Source: Chitinophagales bacterium
Lineage (GTDB): Bacteria > Bacteroidota > Bacteroidia > Chitinophagales > JADIYW01
Reading direction: 5' to 3'
Assembly (NCBI GenBank): GCA_023957235.1
Contig: JAMLHI010000001.1
Coordinates: 124,001-188,000 of the forward strand
DNA length: 64,000 nt
Below are positions 17,577-26,684 of the stretch, one piece after another. Below the pieces are notes generated by a model that was not told the DNA's origin, made no database searches, and worked only from the letters and a program-made list of their open reading frames with translations. A program made the translations under genes and the position numbers. Within the stretch, counting starts at the first letter, position 1. Each line of letters begins with the position of its first letter.

Positions 17577-19409
17577 CTAAAGTTTATCTCCTCTTAAGAA
17601 TCTATAACGTTTTCTAGCTTCAATTGTAAAAATACTATCCGGATAATCCAGCAATATTTTCTCAAAAAAGCTCATTGCTTTATCTGGGAGATTCAATTGA
17701 TATTCATATAATTCTGCCAACTGAAACACAGCATTATCAGCAAGAATACTAGTAGGAAATTGTTCAATAATTTTGAGTAAAAATTTCTCTTTAGAGTCAA
17801 AATCTTGAAGTTTAGAACTGATTTTAGCTTTCATAAAATAAATATCATCTTCTAAAGGATGACCCGGAAAATTGAGCAACATCATATCAGCCAATTGGTT
17901 GGCTTGTTGTAATTTATTCTCGAAAAACAATAAGTCCATTTCTGAATATGACTTCATAGCCACCTTATCTTCTTCATAATCTTGATTGTAATTATCTGAA
18001 ATAAAACTTGCTAATTCAATTGCATCATTACTAATGAGTTCAAATGTATTTCCTTTTATAACTTTCAACTGTGTCAAAGCCCATTCAAAATCTCCTTTAA
18101 AATAGGACAATCTAGCATTTCTAAACTTGGCTTCTTCTCCCGTAGGAGTCCCTTTAAATTCTTTAGCTACTTGGGTATATAGCAAAATTGCTTCCCAAGG
18201 CTCTTCATTCATGATATAATAATCGCCTAAATCTAGTTTGGCATTAGCTATAATATCTTTACTAATCCCCTTTTCATGTATTAATCCATCTAAAATTGAA
18301 ATTGCAGAATCGGAATGAAAAAAATACCTAGCCTCCAAATCGGCCAAATCTATCTTCGCCATGGCAATCTGGGAAGCTTGATTGGGACTGCCGATTAAAC
18401 GCAAATAACTGCCTTTTAATTCCATTAAGTCATCCTGAGTATAGTTTTTCTTCTGTAAGACCATTGCTTTTTGAGTACTAATCAATTCTAAACTTGCAAC
18501 AGAATAATAAGGGTAATTAATGCCTCTTTCAATAATATATTTGTATGCTTTCGCAGCTGTTTTATAATCTTTTTCTCTATATGCCAATCGTGCAACTTCT
18601 AATACTTCCGCACCATTTCCATTTCTTAATAAATCCAAAGAACGTATCTGATCCAATGCAGAAGCATAATCTTCTTGCTTTTTATACAGCCAAACCAGCA
18701 TTTCTAAAGCTGCTCGATCCGCTTTATTCTTACCTATTGCAATAAGCAACTGACTTTCTAAAATCTCTGCTTTCTTAGGATCTTCTACATCTGTATCTAA
18801 CAAATGTATAATTGATGAAATATCGTTTGGATGCCCTGATAAGTACTGAATGAAAGAGATAACCATCCCTTCGTAATTTCCCATTTTCCCTTGGATATAA
18901 GCTAGTTCTAATGTATATAAATCAGGGTTTTTAAATACTTCTCTCCCTCTGAAATATACTTTTTGGGCCCATTCAAACTTCCCTAACTCTATTAGACTCA
19001 AAGTAATTTGCTGAATTTGAAAGCTGTTATTTTTAACTGCTTGTAATGATTTAGCTAGCTGCTTTTGAACATTTTTTTCATCACCTATCCGATCATATAA
19101 TAATGCAAGTTGGAAAAGGTATAATGGGTTCTTACCTGATATCAGATATGCCTTATGAATTAATGCCTCTTCTCCCTTTACATCATTCAATACTCTGAGT
19201 GACTGAATATAACTATCATAAATATCAAAAAAAGACGCTTCGCTATTCGCAAGTTTTTTAAAATAATCTATCGCTTTTGCATATTCACCTTGCTCGAAAA
19301 ATTGCATTGCAATAGCCATATCATCAGGAATTTCATCAGCTATCAAGGAAGTGTTAAAGCTGATAAAGCAGAAAAGAATAAAAATGAAATACTTTTTGAG
19401 CAGATTCAT
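17577..19409 (-). CDS. Secreted or periplasmic tetratricopeptide-repeat protein
   Basis: The product has 610 residues. It has an N-terminal signal peptide (MNLLKKYFIFILFCFISFNTS) and TPR-type helical hairpins over almost its whole length: residues 30-130, where AMQFFEQGEYAKAIDYFKKLA is a clear TPR, then many degenerate units up to YEYQLNLPDKAMSFFEKILLDYPDS near the C-terminus. The last third resembles the tol-pal/YbgF and BamD type of TPR modules (FPGHPLEDDIYFMKAKI, FPTSILADNAVFQLAELYE). No catalytic motif is seen. It is likely a periplasmic scaffold. It stands between TolC upstream (94-bp gap) and DUF4286 downstream. Confidence 0.8.
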   Translation of the reverse strand: MNLLKKYFIFILFCFISFNTSLIADEIPDDMAIAMQFFEQGEYAKAIDYFKKLANSEASFFDIYDSYIQSLRVLNDVKGEEALIHKAYLISGKNPLYLFQLALLYDRIGDEKNVQKQLAKSLQAVKNNSFQIQQITLSLIELGKFEWAQKVYFRGREVFKNPDLYTLELAYIQGKMGNYEGMVISFIQYLSGHPNDISSIIHLLDTDVEDPKKAEILESQLLIAIGKNKADRAALEMLVWLYKKQEDYASALDQIRSLDLLRNGNGAEVLEVARLAYREKDYKTAAKAYKYIIERGINYPYYSVASLELISTQKAMVLQKKNYTQDDLMELKGSYLRLIGSPNQASQIAMAKIDLADLEARYFFHSDSAISILDGLIHEKGISKDIIANAKLDLGDYYIMNEEPWEAILLYTQVAKEFKGTPTGEEAKFRNARLSYFKGDFEWALTQLKVIKGNTFELISNDAIELASFISDNYNQDYEEDKVAMKSYSEMDLLFFENKLQQANQLADMMLLNFPGHPLEDDIYFMKAKISSKLQDFDSKEKFLLKIIEQFPTSILADNAVFQLAELYEYQLNLPDKAMSFFEKILLDYPDSIFTIEARKRYRFLRGDKL

Positions 19410-19503
19410 ATTTCTAATTTAAAGCAATCCTTCCATTCATCGTATTTCTACTGGCAATTTATCTCAACCCATATCAAAGTTGGGTAGCTTATTCAAAAAT
19501 CAT

Positions 19504-20841
19504 CTAATTATTACCCATTGCTTTGTTAATGTCTGTCTTGGCAACTAATACTTTATACATAGCATTAACCAATGTAGCTTGAGTCGTATAAAGTTGTTGC
19601 TCAGCATTGGTTAATTCCAAGCTAGAACCCACTCCTTCTTTATATTTGATTTGAGCCACTTTGTAAATTTTCTCTGCAAGAATTAAATTTCTATTGACAT
19701 TATTGTATTCATTGATAGCATTGCTATAGTCCAACCTAGCCTTTTGATAGCTTAGTTTAAAACTTTCCATCAATTGTTCTCTACCAATACGGATTCTTTG
19801 TAAATCTTCTTTCGCACTATTCACTTTAGCTCTTCTTCCAAAACTATCCCAAATTGGTACGGATAATTGCACTCCAAAATATCTTACATTGAACCAAGGA
19901 TAGTTTTCTCCATATCTAAAAAAGGAAAATTTATCTCTTTGAGCTGATGAAGACAAAGAACTAAAAGCTGTCAAGGAAGGCAAATTGCTGAATTTTAATC
20001 GCTTAATATTTGTAAGATTAACTTGCTCTCTTAGATTCATAAGATGCAATTCACTTCTATTTTCAAAACTGCCTTTTTCTGGAAAAACAGCAGCGCTAGA
20101 ATCTACAAAATCTGAAAGTTCTTGTACCAATTGGATATCATTATCAATAGGATATCCCATTTGAAACTTTAATACTACTTCTGTCAGTTTAACATTGTTC
20201 TCCAATGAATTCACTTGTGTTTTAAGGTTGGCAAGTGATAAGGTTAATCGATCAACATCTATTTCTTCTACCAATCCATTATCAAATAAAATCTTTGTGT
20301 CCTTATATAATGCTTCCAGATTTTTAATATTTTTTGCAACAATCTCTGCGCTTTCTCTAGCCAACAAAACATTGTAATATGATCTTGAAACCATATCTTT
20401 CAAGTCTTCTATTTTGACTACTTTCTCTTGTTCGGTCATGTGAACAAAAATATCAGCCGCTTTGAAGCCTACTAATATCACTCCGTTAAAAATTGTTTGT
20501 GTTGCAGTGATCTCGGCAGTAACATTTTCTGGCAATCCAAATTGAATCACCTGACTCTCTGGCAAACCAAAGGTACCAGCAGGTATAATGGTAGAATTCA
20601 ATTTGCCATAATGCACATATTTCAAATCTCCATTCACTTGAGGAAGAAGATAAGAAAGAGATTCTTTGACTTTTAATCTGGCCTGATTCAATTCCACTTG
20701 TTTCAAAGCAATATCTTTTGAGTTTTGAATGGCATAATTTTTTGCCTCTTCTAAAGTAAAAGATGTCGCTTCTTGAGCATTCAGAAAACTTCCACATGCG
20801 CTTATTGCTATTACAACAAGTCCCTTAACTATTTTTATCAT
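19504..20841 (-). CDS. TolC-family outer-membrane efflux protein
   Basis: The product has 445 residues, with a signal peptide ending near SFLNA and two outer-membrane efflux protein repeats. It starts TSFTLEEAKNYAIQNSKDIALKQVELNQARLKVKESLSYLLPQ in the way typical of TolC channels, and a second long helical segment contains YKEGVGSSLELTNAEQQLYTTQ. It would form the trimeric exit duct of an efflux or type I secretion machine. The partner membrane-fusion and pump genes are not beside it. It follows the TetR gene after 7 bp, so the two form one unit. Confidence 0.9.
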   Translation of the reverse strand: MIKIVKGLVVIAISACGSFLNAQEATSFTLEEAKNYAIQNSKDIALKQVELNQARLKVKESLSYLLPQVNGDLKYVHYGKLNSTIIPAGTFGLPESQVIQFGLPENVTAEITATQTIFNGVILVGFKAADIFVHMTEQEKVVKIEDLKDMVSRSYYNVLLARESAEIVAKNIKNLEALYKDTKILFDNGLVEEIDVDRLTLSLANLKTQVNSLENNVKLTEVVLKFQMGYPIDNDIQLVQELSDFVDSSAAVFPEKGSFENRSELHLMNLREQVNLTNIKRLKFSNLPSLTAFSSLSSSAQRDKFSFFRYGENYPWFNVRYFGVQLSVPIWDSFGRRAKVNSAKEDLQRIRIGREQLMESFKLSYQKARLDYSNAINEYNNVNRNLILAEKIYKVAQIKYKEGVGSSLELTNAEQQLYTTQATLVNAMYKVLVAKTDINKAMGNN

Positions 20842-20848
20842 AAACCAG

Positions 20849-21487
20849 TTATCCCTTTTTAATCATTTGCAATTCTAATTTTTCCTTACCTTGAGATGTA
20901 CATATCGAATAAATATGCATCAATAAATGTTCTTTATAAACAGTATCTAATGTTATGTTTGTTTTCAATACACTATGCTGCACCATGACACTATCCAATA
21001 GACTAATGTAAATATATGCAACAATATGTGATTGCAAATTGGGTCTGTAATCTCCTGAAATTATTCCATCATTAATATTTTTTATCAAATACTGATGGAT
21101 GGTCTTCACTTTAAACTCATTCACCAACTCCCAAGCTTTGGGATAATACATTCTCAAATCTTGAATTGTATTTTTTGAAAATGATTTAAATGTCTCTACA
21201 TTCAATCCGCCCAGTTCAAGCATTTCAGAAATAGGCTCACCACCTTGGCTCGTCACCCGATCGATTTCTTCTTTTTTCTTGTTCAACACTTCTGAAACAC
21301 AGGCACTTACAAGTTCTTCCTTAGAAGCAAAATATTGATAAATCGTCTTTTTGGATATTCCCAACTCCTTAACAATTCTTTCAACAGTAACAGAACGTAT
21401 TCCATTTCTGATGAAAAGTTGAGAAGCAACTTCTACAATATTCAATTCTGTCTTAGAAACAAATAAATCTTTATGTTGCAAAGCCAA
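20849..21487 (-). CDS. TetR/AcrR-family transcriptional regulator
   Basis: The product has 212 residues. The N-terminal helix-turn-helix lies at about residues 14-60 (FIRNGIRSVTVERIVKELGISKKTIYQYFASKEELV), the canonical TetR_N pattern. The C-terminal ligand-binding part is not specific to a ligand. It is transcribed with the tolC homologue 7 bp downstream and probably represses the pair. A perfect 12-bp palindrome sits next to its -10-like element. A common arrangement is a TetR regulator controlling its own efflux operon. Confidence 0.9.
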   Translation of the reverse strand: MALQHKDLFVSKTELNIVEVASQLFIRNGIRSVTVERIVKELGISKKTIYQYFASKEELVSACVSEVLNKKKEEIDRVTSQGGEPISEMLELGGLNVETFKSFSKNTIQDLRMYYPKAWELVNEFKVKTIHQYLIKNINDGIISGDYRPNLQSHIVAYIYISLLDSVMVQHSVLKTNITLDTVYKEHLLMHIYSICTSQGKEKLELQMIKKG

Positions 21488-21504
21488 GATGTTTTAAAAG
21501 TATG

Positions 21505-21521
21505 CAAAAGTAAATATTTAC
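21505..21521 (-). promoter_or_regulatory. Promoter -7 element and palindromic operator candidate for the TetR-TolC unit
   Basis: On the minus strand the -7 element TACTTTTG is at 21505-21512, 18 bp upstream of the TetR start. A perfect 12-bp palindrome, GTAAATATTTAC, occupies 21510-21521 and overlaps the promoter. It is a good candidate for autorepression by the TetR protein. No clear -33 element was found. Confidence 0.5.
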
Positions 21522-21763
21522 ATTGGAAACTTTAAGGGATAAAATAGTTTTCTCAATAACAATTACAAATAAATTTTGAATCGGATAAATATTTTTACCA
21601 AAAACCTTTTAAAAACTATCAATACAAGCCACTTACTCCCCAAATAAGCATATTCTCAGTTAACAAATTGTATATTTTATTGTTACATTGTATATAGAGT
21701 AAATAAAAAATAAACTTTTGTTTAATTTAGCGCATCTTTTGAAACAACAATAAATCAAAAAAA

Positions 21764-23020
21764 ATGTCTGAGAATATTGTAGCTATACAACTTGATGGAA
21801 AAGAAATCAATTTGCCAGTCGTAATAGGGACTGAAAATGAAAAGGCTTTAGATATTGCAAAATTAAGAGCTGAATCTGGATTCATCACATTAGATACAGG
21901 ATATAAAAATACAGGTGCAACCAGTAGTGCTATTACTTTCTTAAATGGAGAAGAAGGTATTTTGCATTATCGCGGATATGATATTGCTGATTTAGCTGAA
22001 AATGCATCTTTTACTGAAGTATCATACTTATTACTATACGGAGAATTACCATCTAAAGATCAATTAGCTAATTTTGAAGCTTCACTTGCGACTAATAGCC
22101 GTCTTCCTGAAGGATTTGCAGACTTACAAAAAGCTTTCCCTTCTGAAGCACATCCTATGTCACAATTAGCAGCAGGAATTTGTTTGCTTTCCAACTATTA
22201 CAAAAGAAATACTTCAGATGCAACAGATGAGAATATTCATACTATCTTAGGAGCATTTGCTCCAGTAGCGGCAAATATTCAAAGAAACTTTTTAAACAAA
22301 GATTTTGTATCCTCTCCGGGCAAAGGTTTGGTATATGATTTTCTAGCGATGGCTTTTGATGAAGAGCCTGATGAAGTCATTGTAGATGCGATGGACAAAC
22401 TCCTTATTCTACATGCAGACCATGAACAAAACTGCTCTACTTCAACCGTAAGAATGGTTGGTTCTTCTCATGCTAATATATTTGCCTCTATAACAGGTGG
22501 CATTAATGCATTATGGGGACCTTTACATGGTGGTGCCAACCAAAGCGTACTAGAAATGTTAGAAGCTATAAAAGCTGATGGAGGAAATATTAAAAAATAT
22601 GTGGCTAAAGCTAAAGACAAAGATGATCCATTCAGATTAATGGGATTTGGACACAGAGTATATAAAAATTTTGACCCTAGAGCAAAAATTATCAAAAGAG
22701 CTGCTGATAATGTATTGAATAAATTAGGAGTGAAAGATGAGACGCTTTCTATTGCAAAAAAACTAGAAGAAATTGCACTTAGTGATTCTTATTTTGTAGA
22801 ACGCAACCTTTATCCAAACGTAGATTTCTATTCAGGAATCATCTATAAAGCTATTGGATTCCCAACTGAAATGTTCACCGTTTTATTTGCCTTAGGTCGT
22901 ATCCCTGGATGGGTATCTAACTGGAAAGAAATGCGTGACAGGAAGGAACCTATTGGTCGCCCACGTCAAGTATATACTGGAGCAACGCTTAGAAAATATA
23001 CACCAATTTCTGAAAGATAA
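21764..23020 (+). CDS. gltA: Citrate synthase
   Basis: Condenses acetyl-CoA and oxaloacetate to citrate, the entry step of the TCA cycle. All key residues are in place: H220 in LHADHEQN, H255 in GPLHGGAN, H297 in GFGHRVYK and D354 in PNVDFYSG. The segments GILHYRGYDIADLAE and GRPRQVYTG are also typical of the type II (GltA) family. The length of 418 residues is normal. It is a single gene with its own terminator downstream. The 276-bp gap upstream holds the divergent TetR promoter and an AT-rich region in which I could not settle a promoter for this gene. Confidence 0.97.
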   Translation: MSENIVAIQLDGKEINLPVVIGTENEKALDIAKLRAESGFITLDTGYKNTGATSSAITFLNGEEGILHYRGYDIADLAENASFTEVSYLLLYGELPSKDQLANFEASLATNSRLPEGFADLQKAFPSEAHPMSQLAAGICLLSNYYKRNTSDATDENIHTILGAFAPVAANIQRNFLNKDFVSSPGKGLVYDFLAMAFDEEPDEVIVDAMDKLLILHADHEQNCSTSTVRMVGSSHANIFASITGGINALWGPLHGGANQSVLEMLEAIKADGGNIKKYVAKAKDKDDPFRLMGFGHRVYKNFDPRAKIIKRAADNVLNKLGVKDETLSIAKKLEEIALSDSYFVERNLYPNVDFYSGIIYKAIGFPTEMFTVLFALGRIPGWVSNWKEMRDRKEPIGRPRQVYTGATLRKYTPISER

Positions 23021-23043
23021 ATTTTAGAAATAAATAGATATGG

Positions 23044-23069
23044 AAAGCCGACCCCACAGGTCGGCTTTT
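23044..23069 (+). terminator. Terminator of citrate synthase
   Basis: The perfect 10-bp stem AAAGCCGACC (23044-23053) / GGTCGGCTTT (23059-23068) has a 5-nt loop and ends in a short T run, 24 bp after the stop codon. Confidence 0.88.
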
Positions 23070-23094
23070 GTAATTGTGCTTAGTGGTTGTTTTT

Positions 23095-23535
23095 AGCGGT
23101 TAGGTTCTCATTTCTCAACACTCCTTTCCTGAACGCCGTCACTCCGACAATAGGAGGAGTCTCTTTTGGGAAACACTATTCCTGAACGCCGTCATCTCGA
23201 CCAAAGGGAGAGATCTCTTTTCGGAATGCTGTTAATCTTAAGGATTTAGCTCCGCTGATTTTCAATTCTCCTCCTGCCTCGTCGAAATGACTGGACGGTG
23301 AGGCTCTCGAACCGTCATTTCGAGCATCTCGACAGGCTCGATGACCAAACCTCAATGACCGAGCATTACTGGACGGTGAGGCATGGTTATTGAGCTTGCC
23401 GAAATACTCGAACCGTCAAAAGGACAAATTGAACCTCTCAATACTCCAATCATGAACACCGTCATCTCGCCCAAAGGGAGAGATCTCTTTGGGGAATGCT
23501 GTAAATCTTAGAGATTTAGCTCAGCTCTAAAAAGA
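23095..23535. repeat. Dispersed intergenic repeat island, family A
   Basis: Holds copies of the same modules as the 13.8-14.9 kb island, here mostly in inverted orientation (CGTCATCTCGACCAAAGGGA, CGTCACTCCGACAATAGGAG), with a segment AACCGTCATTTCGAGCATCTC. The rest of the gap to 23687 has no recognisable gene. Confidence 0.85.
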
Positions 23536-23687
23536 TATTATTACCTTTTGGCTAAATTTCTTATTACAAATTGATTCGTGTTTTAATGAACTACATTTTT
23601 AATATGCCGTTTATTTTATTTCATGAAGACATGAACAAATGCAGAGTGTTATATACTTACAAAAGTAGGGAGGTGTTTTCAAGCCTA

Positions 23688-24884
23688 TTATTTTAATAAC
23701 CAGTCTATTATATTTATTTTCGGTATTCCTTTGTAAGTACTTTCAGGTTCTACATCCATTGTAAGCAGGGTGCGTTTGTTGTAATCTTTTATCAATTCAA
23801 AAGGTCTCATTTCTCTTTCAAAAGTATTTTCTCCTCTTGTACTCCAAGCCACTTGAAAGTATTCCCAGTCACCTTCATTTGTCATTACTGCAAAATCTAC
23901 TTCTGTTCTATCTGCTTTGCCAATATACACACGCCTGTTTCTACGAAGCAATTCAAGGAAAACGATATTTTCTAAATTATGACCCAAATCAGAATTTTTA
24001 GTTTTCCCAAGCAATGCTTCTTTGAAACCTAAATCTACTGTGTAATATTTTTCCTGTGTACGAAGTAGATTTTTTCCTTTAATATCATAGCGTGGAACTT
24101 TGTAAAATAAATACGCCTCGGTTAGTGCATTTAAATAATTATCAATAGTATGGTAGGATATTGATTTCCCTTCGCTTTTTAGGACATTAGATATTTTTGA
24201 ACTTGAAAGCGGAGAGCCAATATTGTCCAACATAAATTTTATAACAAGTTCAAAATTTCCTTCTTTGTACCAATTATGACGAATAAAAATATCTTTTTGT
24301 GCAATATCGTTGTAAATATTTTGCAGGTATTTTTCCATTTGGTTGGATGGAAGTTCCAACATTCCAGGCATTCCTCCGTTTTGTAAATATTGTGAAAAAA
24401 GCAAATCTAATCGACTATTATCCTCAAAGGCGCTAGTATATTCTTTAAACGACAATGGATAAACAGGTATAGAAATATATCTACCTGTGAGCAAAGTTCC
24501 TAACTCACTACTTAATAAATAGGCATTTGAACCTGTAACATAAACATCAACATTGGGTTTAACAAATAAACCGTCCACAACACGTTCAAATTCTTTTACA
24601 TTTTGCACTTCGTCCAAAAACACATAACAAGGTTTGGATAAGTCCAGTTGATGAATAATGTGATAATACAGGCTGTCTATATCGTTTAAATATTTGCGAT
24701 TTTCAAAATCTTCAAAATTTAAAAAGACAGTTTGAGTATCTGAAATACCCTCTGTTTTCAGATACTCCCGAAATAATTGCATGATAGTGCTCTTGCCACA
24801 TCGGCGTACACCAACTAGCATCTTAATAAGATTTTTGTCTTTTAAGCTCTTTAATATTTCGAGGTATTCCGTTCGTTGTATCAT
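23688..24884 (-). CDS. AAA_14 ATPase with DUF4143 domain
   Basis: The product has 398 residues. Walker A is GVRRCGKST (25-33) and Walker B is CYVFLDEVQNV (86-96, D91-E92). The middle has YISIPVYPLSFKEY and NGGMPGMLEL, and the C-terminal part (about 200-370) is the DUF4143 domain, with a nuclease-like end (LENIVFLELLRRN ... EVDFAV). Such ATPases are common in Bacteroidota and archaea, often in many copies with patchy distribution. They are suspected to act in mobile or toxin-like functions, but no role is established. It lies alone between two family-A repeat islands (23.1-23.5 and 25.1-25.7 kb), which suggests an inserted cargo gene. Confidence 0.88.
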   Translation of the reverse strand: MIQRTEYLEILKSLKDKNLIKMLVGVRRCGKSTIMQLFREYLKTEGISDTQTVFLNFEDFENRKYLNDIDSLYYHIIHQLDLSKPCYVFLDEVQNVKEFERVVDGLFVKPNVDVYVTGSNAYLLSSELGTLLTGRYISIPVYPLSFKEYTSAFEDNSRLDLLFSQYLQNGGMPGMLELPSNQMEKYLQNIYNDIAQKDIFIRHNWYKEGNFELVIKFMLDNIGSPLSSSKISNVLKSEGKSISYHTIDNYLNALTEAYLFYKVPRYDIKGKNLLRTQEKYYTVDLGFKEALLGKTKNSDLGHNLENIVFLELLRRNRRVYIGKADRTEVDFAVMTNEGDWEYFQVAWSTRGENTFEREMRPFELIKDYNKRTLLTMDVEPESTYKGIPKINIIDWLLK

Positions 24885-24926
24885 AATTTCATTTTTCTAA
24901 AACCTAATTATTTATACACTTTTTAG

Positions 24927-24958
24927 CAAATTTAGAAACTCCTTTTGAATTTTACAAA
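24927..24958 (-). promoter_or_regulatory. Promoter of the AAA_14 ATPase gene
   Basis: On the minus strand TTTG (24955-24958) is followed after 20 bp by TAAATTTG (24927-24934), a good Bacteroidota promoter. The start codon is 42 bp downstream. Confidence 0.6.
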
Positions 24959-24981
24959 ACTTGTATTTTTTATCAAGTTTT
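24956..24981. promoter_or_regulatory. Perfect inverted repeat upstream of the AAA_14 promoter
   Basis: AAAACTTG (24956-24963) and CAAGTTTT (24974-24981) are separated by 10 bp and overlap the -33 element. It may be an operator or a hairpin. Confidence 0.4.
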
Positions 24982-25139
24982 AGAAAATTGAAAAAATAAA
25001 CTTTATAAGGTATTAAAGTTTTGCCCCTCTACTTCATTTTTATAGTTTTAGCCATAGTAATAATGAAATGAAACAAAACCTCGCCTCAAAAGGCGTTAGC
25101 ACCTTTTGCCTAAATTCCTAATTCTCCATTTTATACCCA

Positions 25140-25266
25140 CCATTGTTGGTTGAAAACCATGAGTATTCGGAAGATGATGAGATTACCTCTTTCGAGGTAA
25201 TGACAGTAGGAATCATTTCCTTTTTAAAAGAGCATCCTCCGTCATTAGTTTGTTGGCCAACAATGG
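25140..25266. repeat. Inverted-repeat-bounded element in the intergenic region
   Basis: The perfect 10-bp ends CCATTGTTGG (25140-25149) and CCAACAATGG (25257-25266) bound 107 bp. Inside is a perfect hairpin, TTACCTC/GAGGTAA with loop TTTC (25183-25200). It carries no reading frame. It may be a non-autonomous element or part of the dispersed repeats. Confidence 0.55.
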
Positions 25267-25735
25267 CTGAGATTTAGCTACGCTGATTTTCAATTCTCAC
25301 TCCACTACGTTGCGTTTCGAAATGACGCTATGATTGTTCCTCTCATTTCTCAACATTCAACACTCCTTTCATGAACGCCGTCACTCCGACTATAGGAGGA
25401 GTCTCTTTTGGGGACGCTGTTCATGAACATCGTCATCTCGACCAAAGGGAGAGATCTCTTTGGGGAATGCTGTTAATCTTAAGGATTTCTCACTCCACTT
25501 CGTTGCGTTTCGAAATGACGCTCTCTCTTGGGCTCTGTTCTTTAGTTAACAGACTGAAAATAAACACCGTCACTCCGACTATAGGAGGAGTCTCTTTGAG
25601 GAACACTGTTCATAAACGCCGCCATCTCGACCAAAGGGAGAGATCTCTTTTCGGAACGTTGTTAATTTATGAGATTTAGCTCCACTCATTTTCAATTCTC
25701 ACTCCACTGCGTTGCGTTTCGAAATGACGGCATTA
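25267..25735. repeat. Dispersed intergenic repeat island, family A
   Basis: Copies of the GTCACTCCGACTATAGGAGG, GTCATCTCGACCAAAGGGAG and ACTCCACTACGTTGCGTTTC modules, all also found near 55.5 kb. I see no gene between 24885 and 25869; a short AT-rich stretch (25740-25810) precedes the terminator of the next gene. Confidence 0.85.
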
Positions 25736-25810
25736 TGATACAAAATCAGCCAAGTTTGTAATACGTAAAAGAATATTTCCTATTCAAAACTGACCGATAC
25801 TCTCTAAAAT

Positions 25811-25836
25811 AAAAAAAACCTCTTCGGAAGAAGAGG
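25811..25836 (-). terminator. Terminator of the OMP/PCMD operon
   Basis: The stem CCTCTTC/GAAGAGG (25819-25836) has a GGAA loop. On the minus strand it is followed by eight T residues. It lies 34 bp after the stop of the outer-membrane protein gene. Confidence 0.88.
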
Positions 25837-25869
25837 CTATAATAACGCAATAAATAATAGCGGAAGCTA

Positions 25870-26670
25870 TTAAATTCTTCTAGAGCCACCCAATCGATAA
25901 CCTATAGTTGTTTGTAAAACAATATTTCTATATGCACTAGGAGGTGCTGTAAATTCTTTAACAAAAAAATCAATCATTCCAGCATTGACTCTTAAATCAA
26001 AATTTATTCCTGATTTCATTTCATAGTTTCCACCAATATTCAATCCGAAATCCCAATCTTTAATCTTATCACTCTCATTAAAAGGCATTGTACCTTCAGT
26101 AGGTAATCCTTCAAAATCAGGATAATTTTTACTACCGACAACAATATCCCTTGCCGTTCCTGTCATTTCTTTTTTGAAATTATAAGCAACATAACTACCA
26201 AAAGCAAAAGACCATCCTTTTCTAAAATGCAATTGAGCTGTTACTGGAACAACCAAAAATCGATTATTGAACTTGCCATCTTCCACGAAGGCATGTTTAA
26301 GAAATATTGATGAGGTTTCCCCTGGCTCAGACACTGGCTCTCCATTGATAGAGATGTATTTTCCTATATCTCCGACGTATTCAAAATCGTCATAAGGGGT
26401 TTCAAATCTAGCTTTCATAGAGTAAGTCTCAGCTCCAATTTCTATAGACCACTTCGGAGTAAATTTATAGGAATAAAACAAACCAATAGAAGGGGCAGGC
26501 AATGGAAGCCCAGAAGCTCCATCAGGAATTGCACCTGCTGGAACACCAAAAGATGCTCCTAGACGAATACCTGCATCACTTCTTCCTTTTTGAACATTCT
26601 TCGTTTTAGCTTGTACAGTGAGAACCACTAAGCTTAATGTAATAAGAAATAAAAATTTAACCTTTTTCAT
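25870..26670 (-). CDS. Outer-membrane beta-barrel protein (PorT/OMP_b-brl-like)
   Basis: The product has 266 residues. A signal peptide (about 1-21, ending VQA) is followed by alternating hydrophobic strands typical of an 8- to 10-stranded barrel (GIRLGASFGVPAG, PSIGLFYSYKFTPKWSIEIGAETYSMKARF). The final strand, RNIVLQTTIGYRLGG, is amphipathic. The exact family and ligand are not recognised. It lies 14 bp after the PCMD lipoprotein gene in the same orientation, so the pair is probably co-transcribed. Confidence 0.72.
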   Translation of the reverse strand: MKKVKFLFLITLSLVVLTVQAKTKNVQKGRSDAGIRLGASFGVPAGAIPDGASGLPLPAPSIGLFYSYKFTPKWSIEIGAETYSMKARFETPYDDFEYVGDIGKYISINGEPVSEPGETSSIFLKHAFVEDGKFNNRFLVVPVTAQLHFRKGWSFAFGSYVAYNFKKEMTGTARDIVVGSKNYPDFEGLPTEGTMPFNESDKIKDWDFGLNIGGNYEMKSGINFDLRVNAGMIDFFVKEFTAPPSAYRNIVLQTTIGYRLGGSRRI

Positions 26671-26684
26671 ACTTATTGATTTTA

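Noticed and set aside
21650-21763. A promoter for citrate synthase
   Set aside because: TTTTG-like segments occur, but none combines a TAnnTTTG element with a TTG at the right distance.
25371-25679. 102-residue frame in the 25 kb island
   Set aside because: Repeat-derived (TPTIGGVSFGDAVHEHRHLDQRERS), like the one at 55386-55703 on the minus strand.
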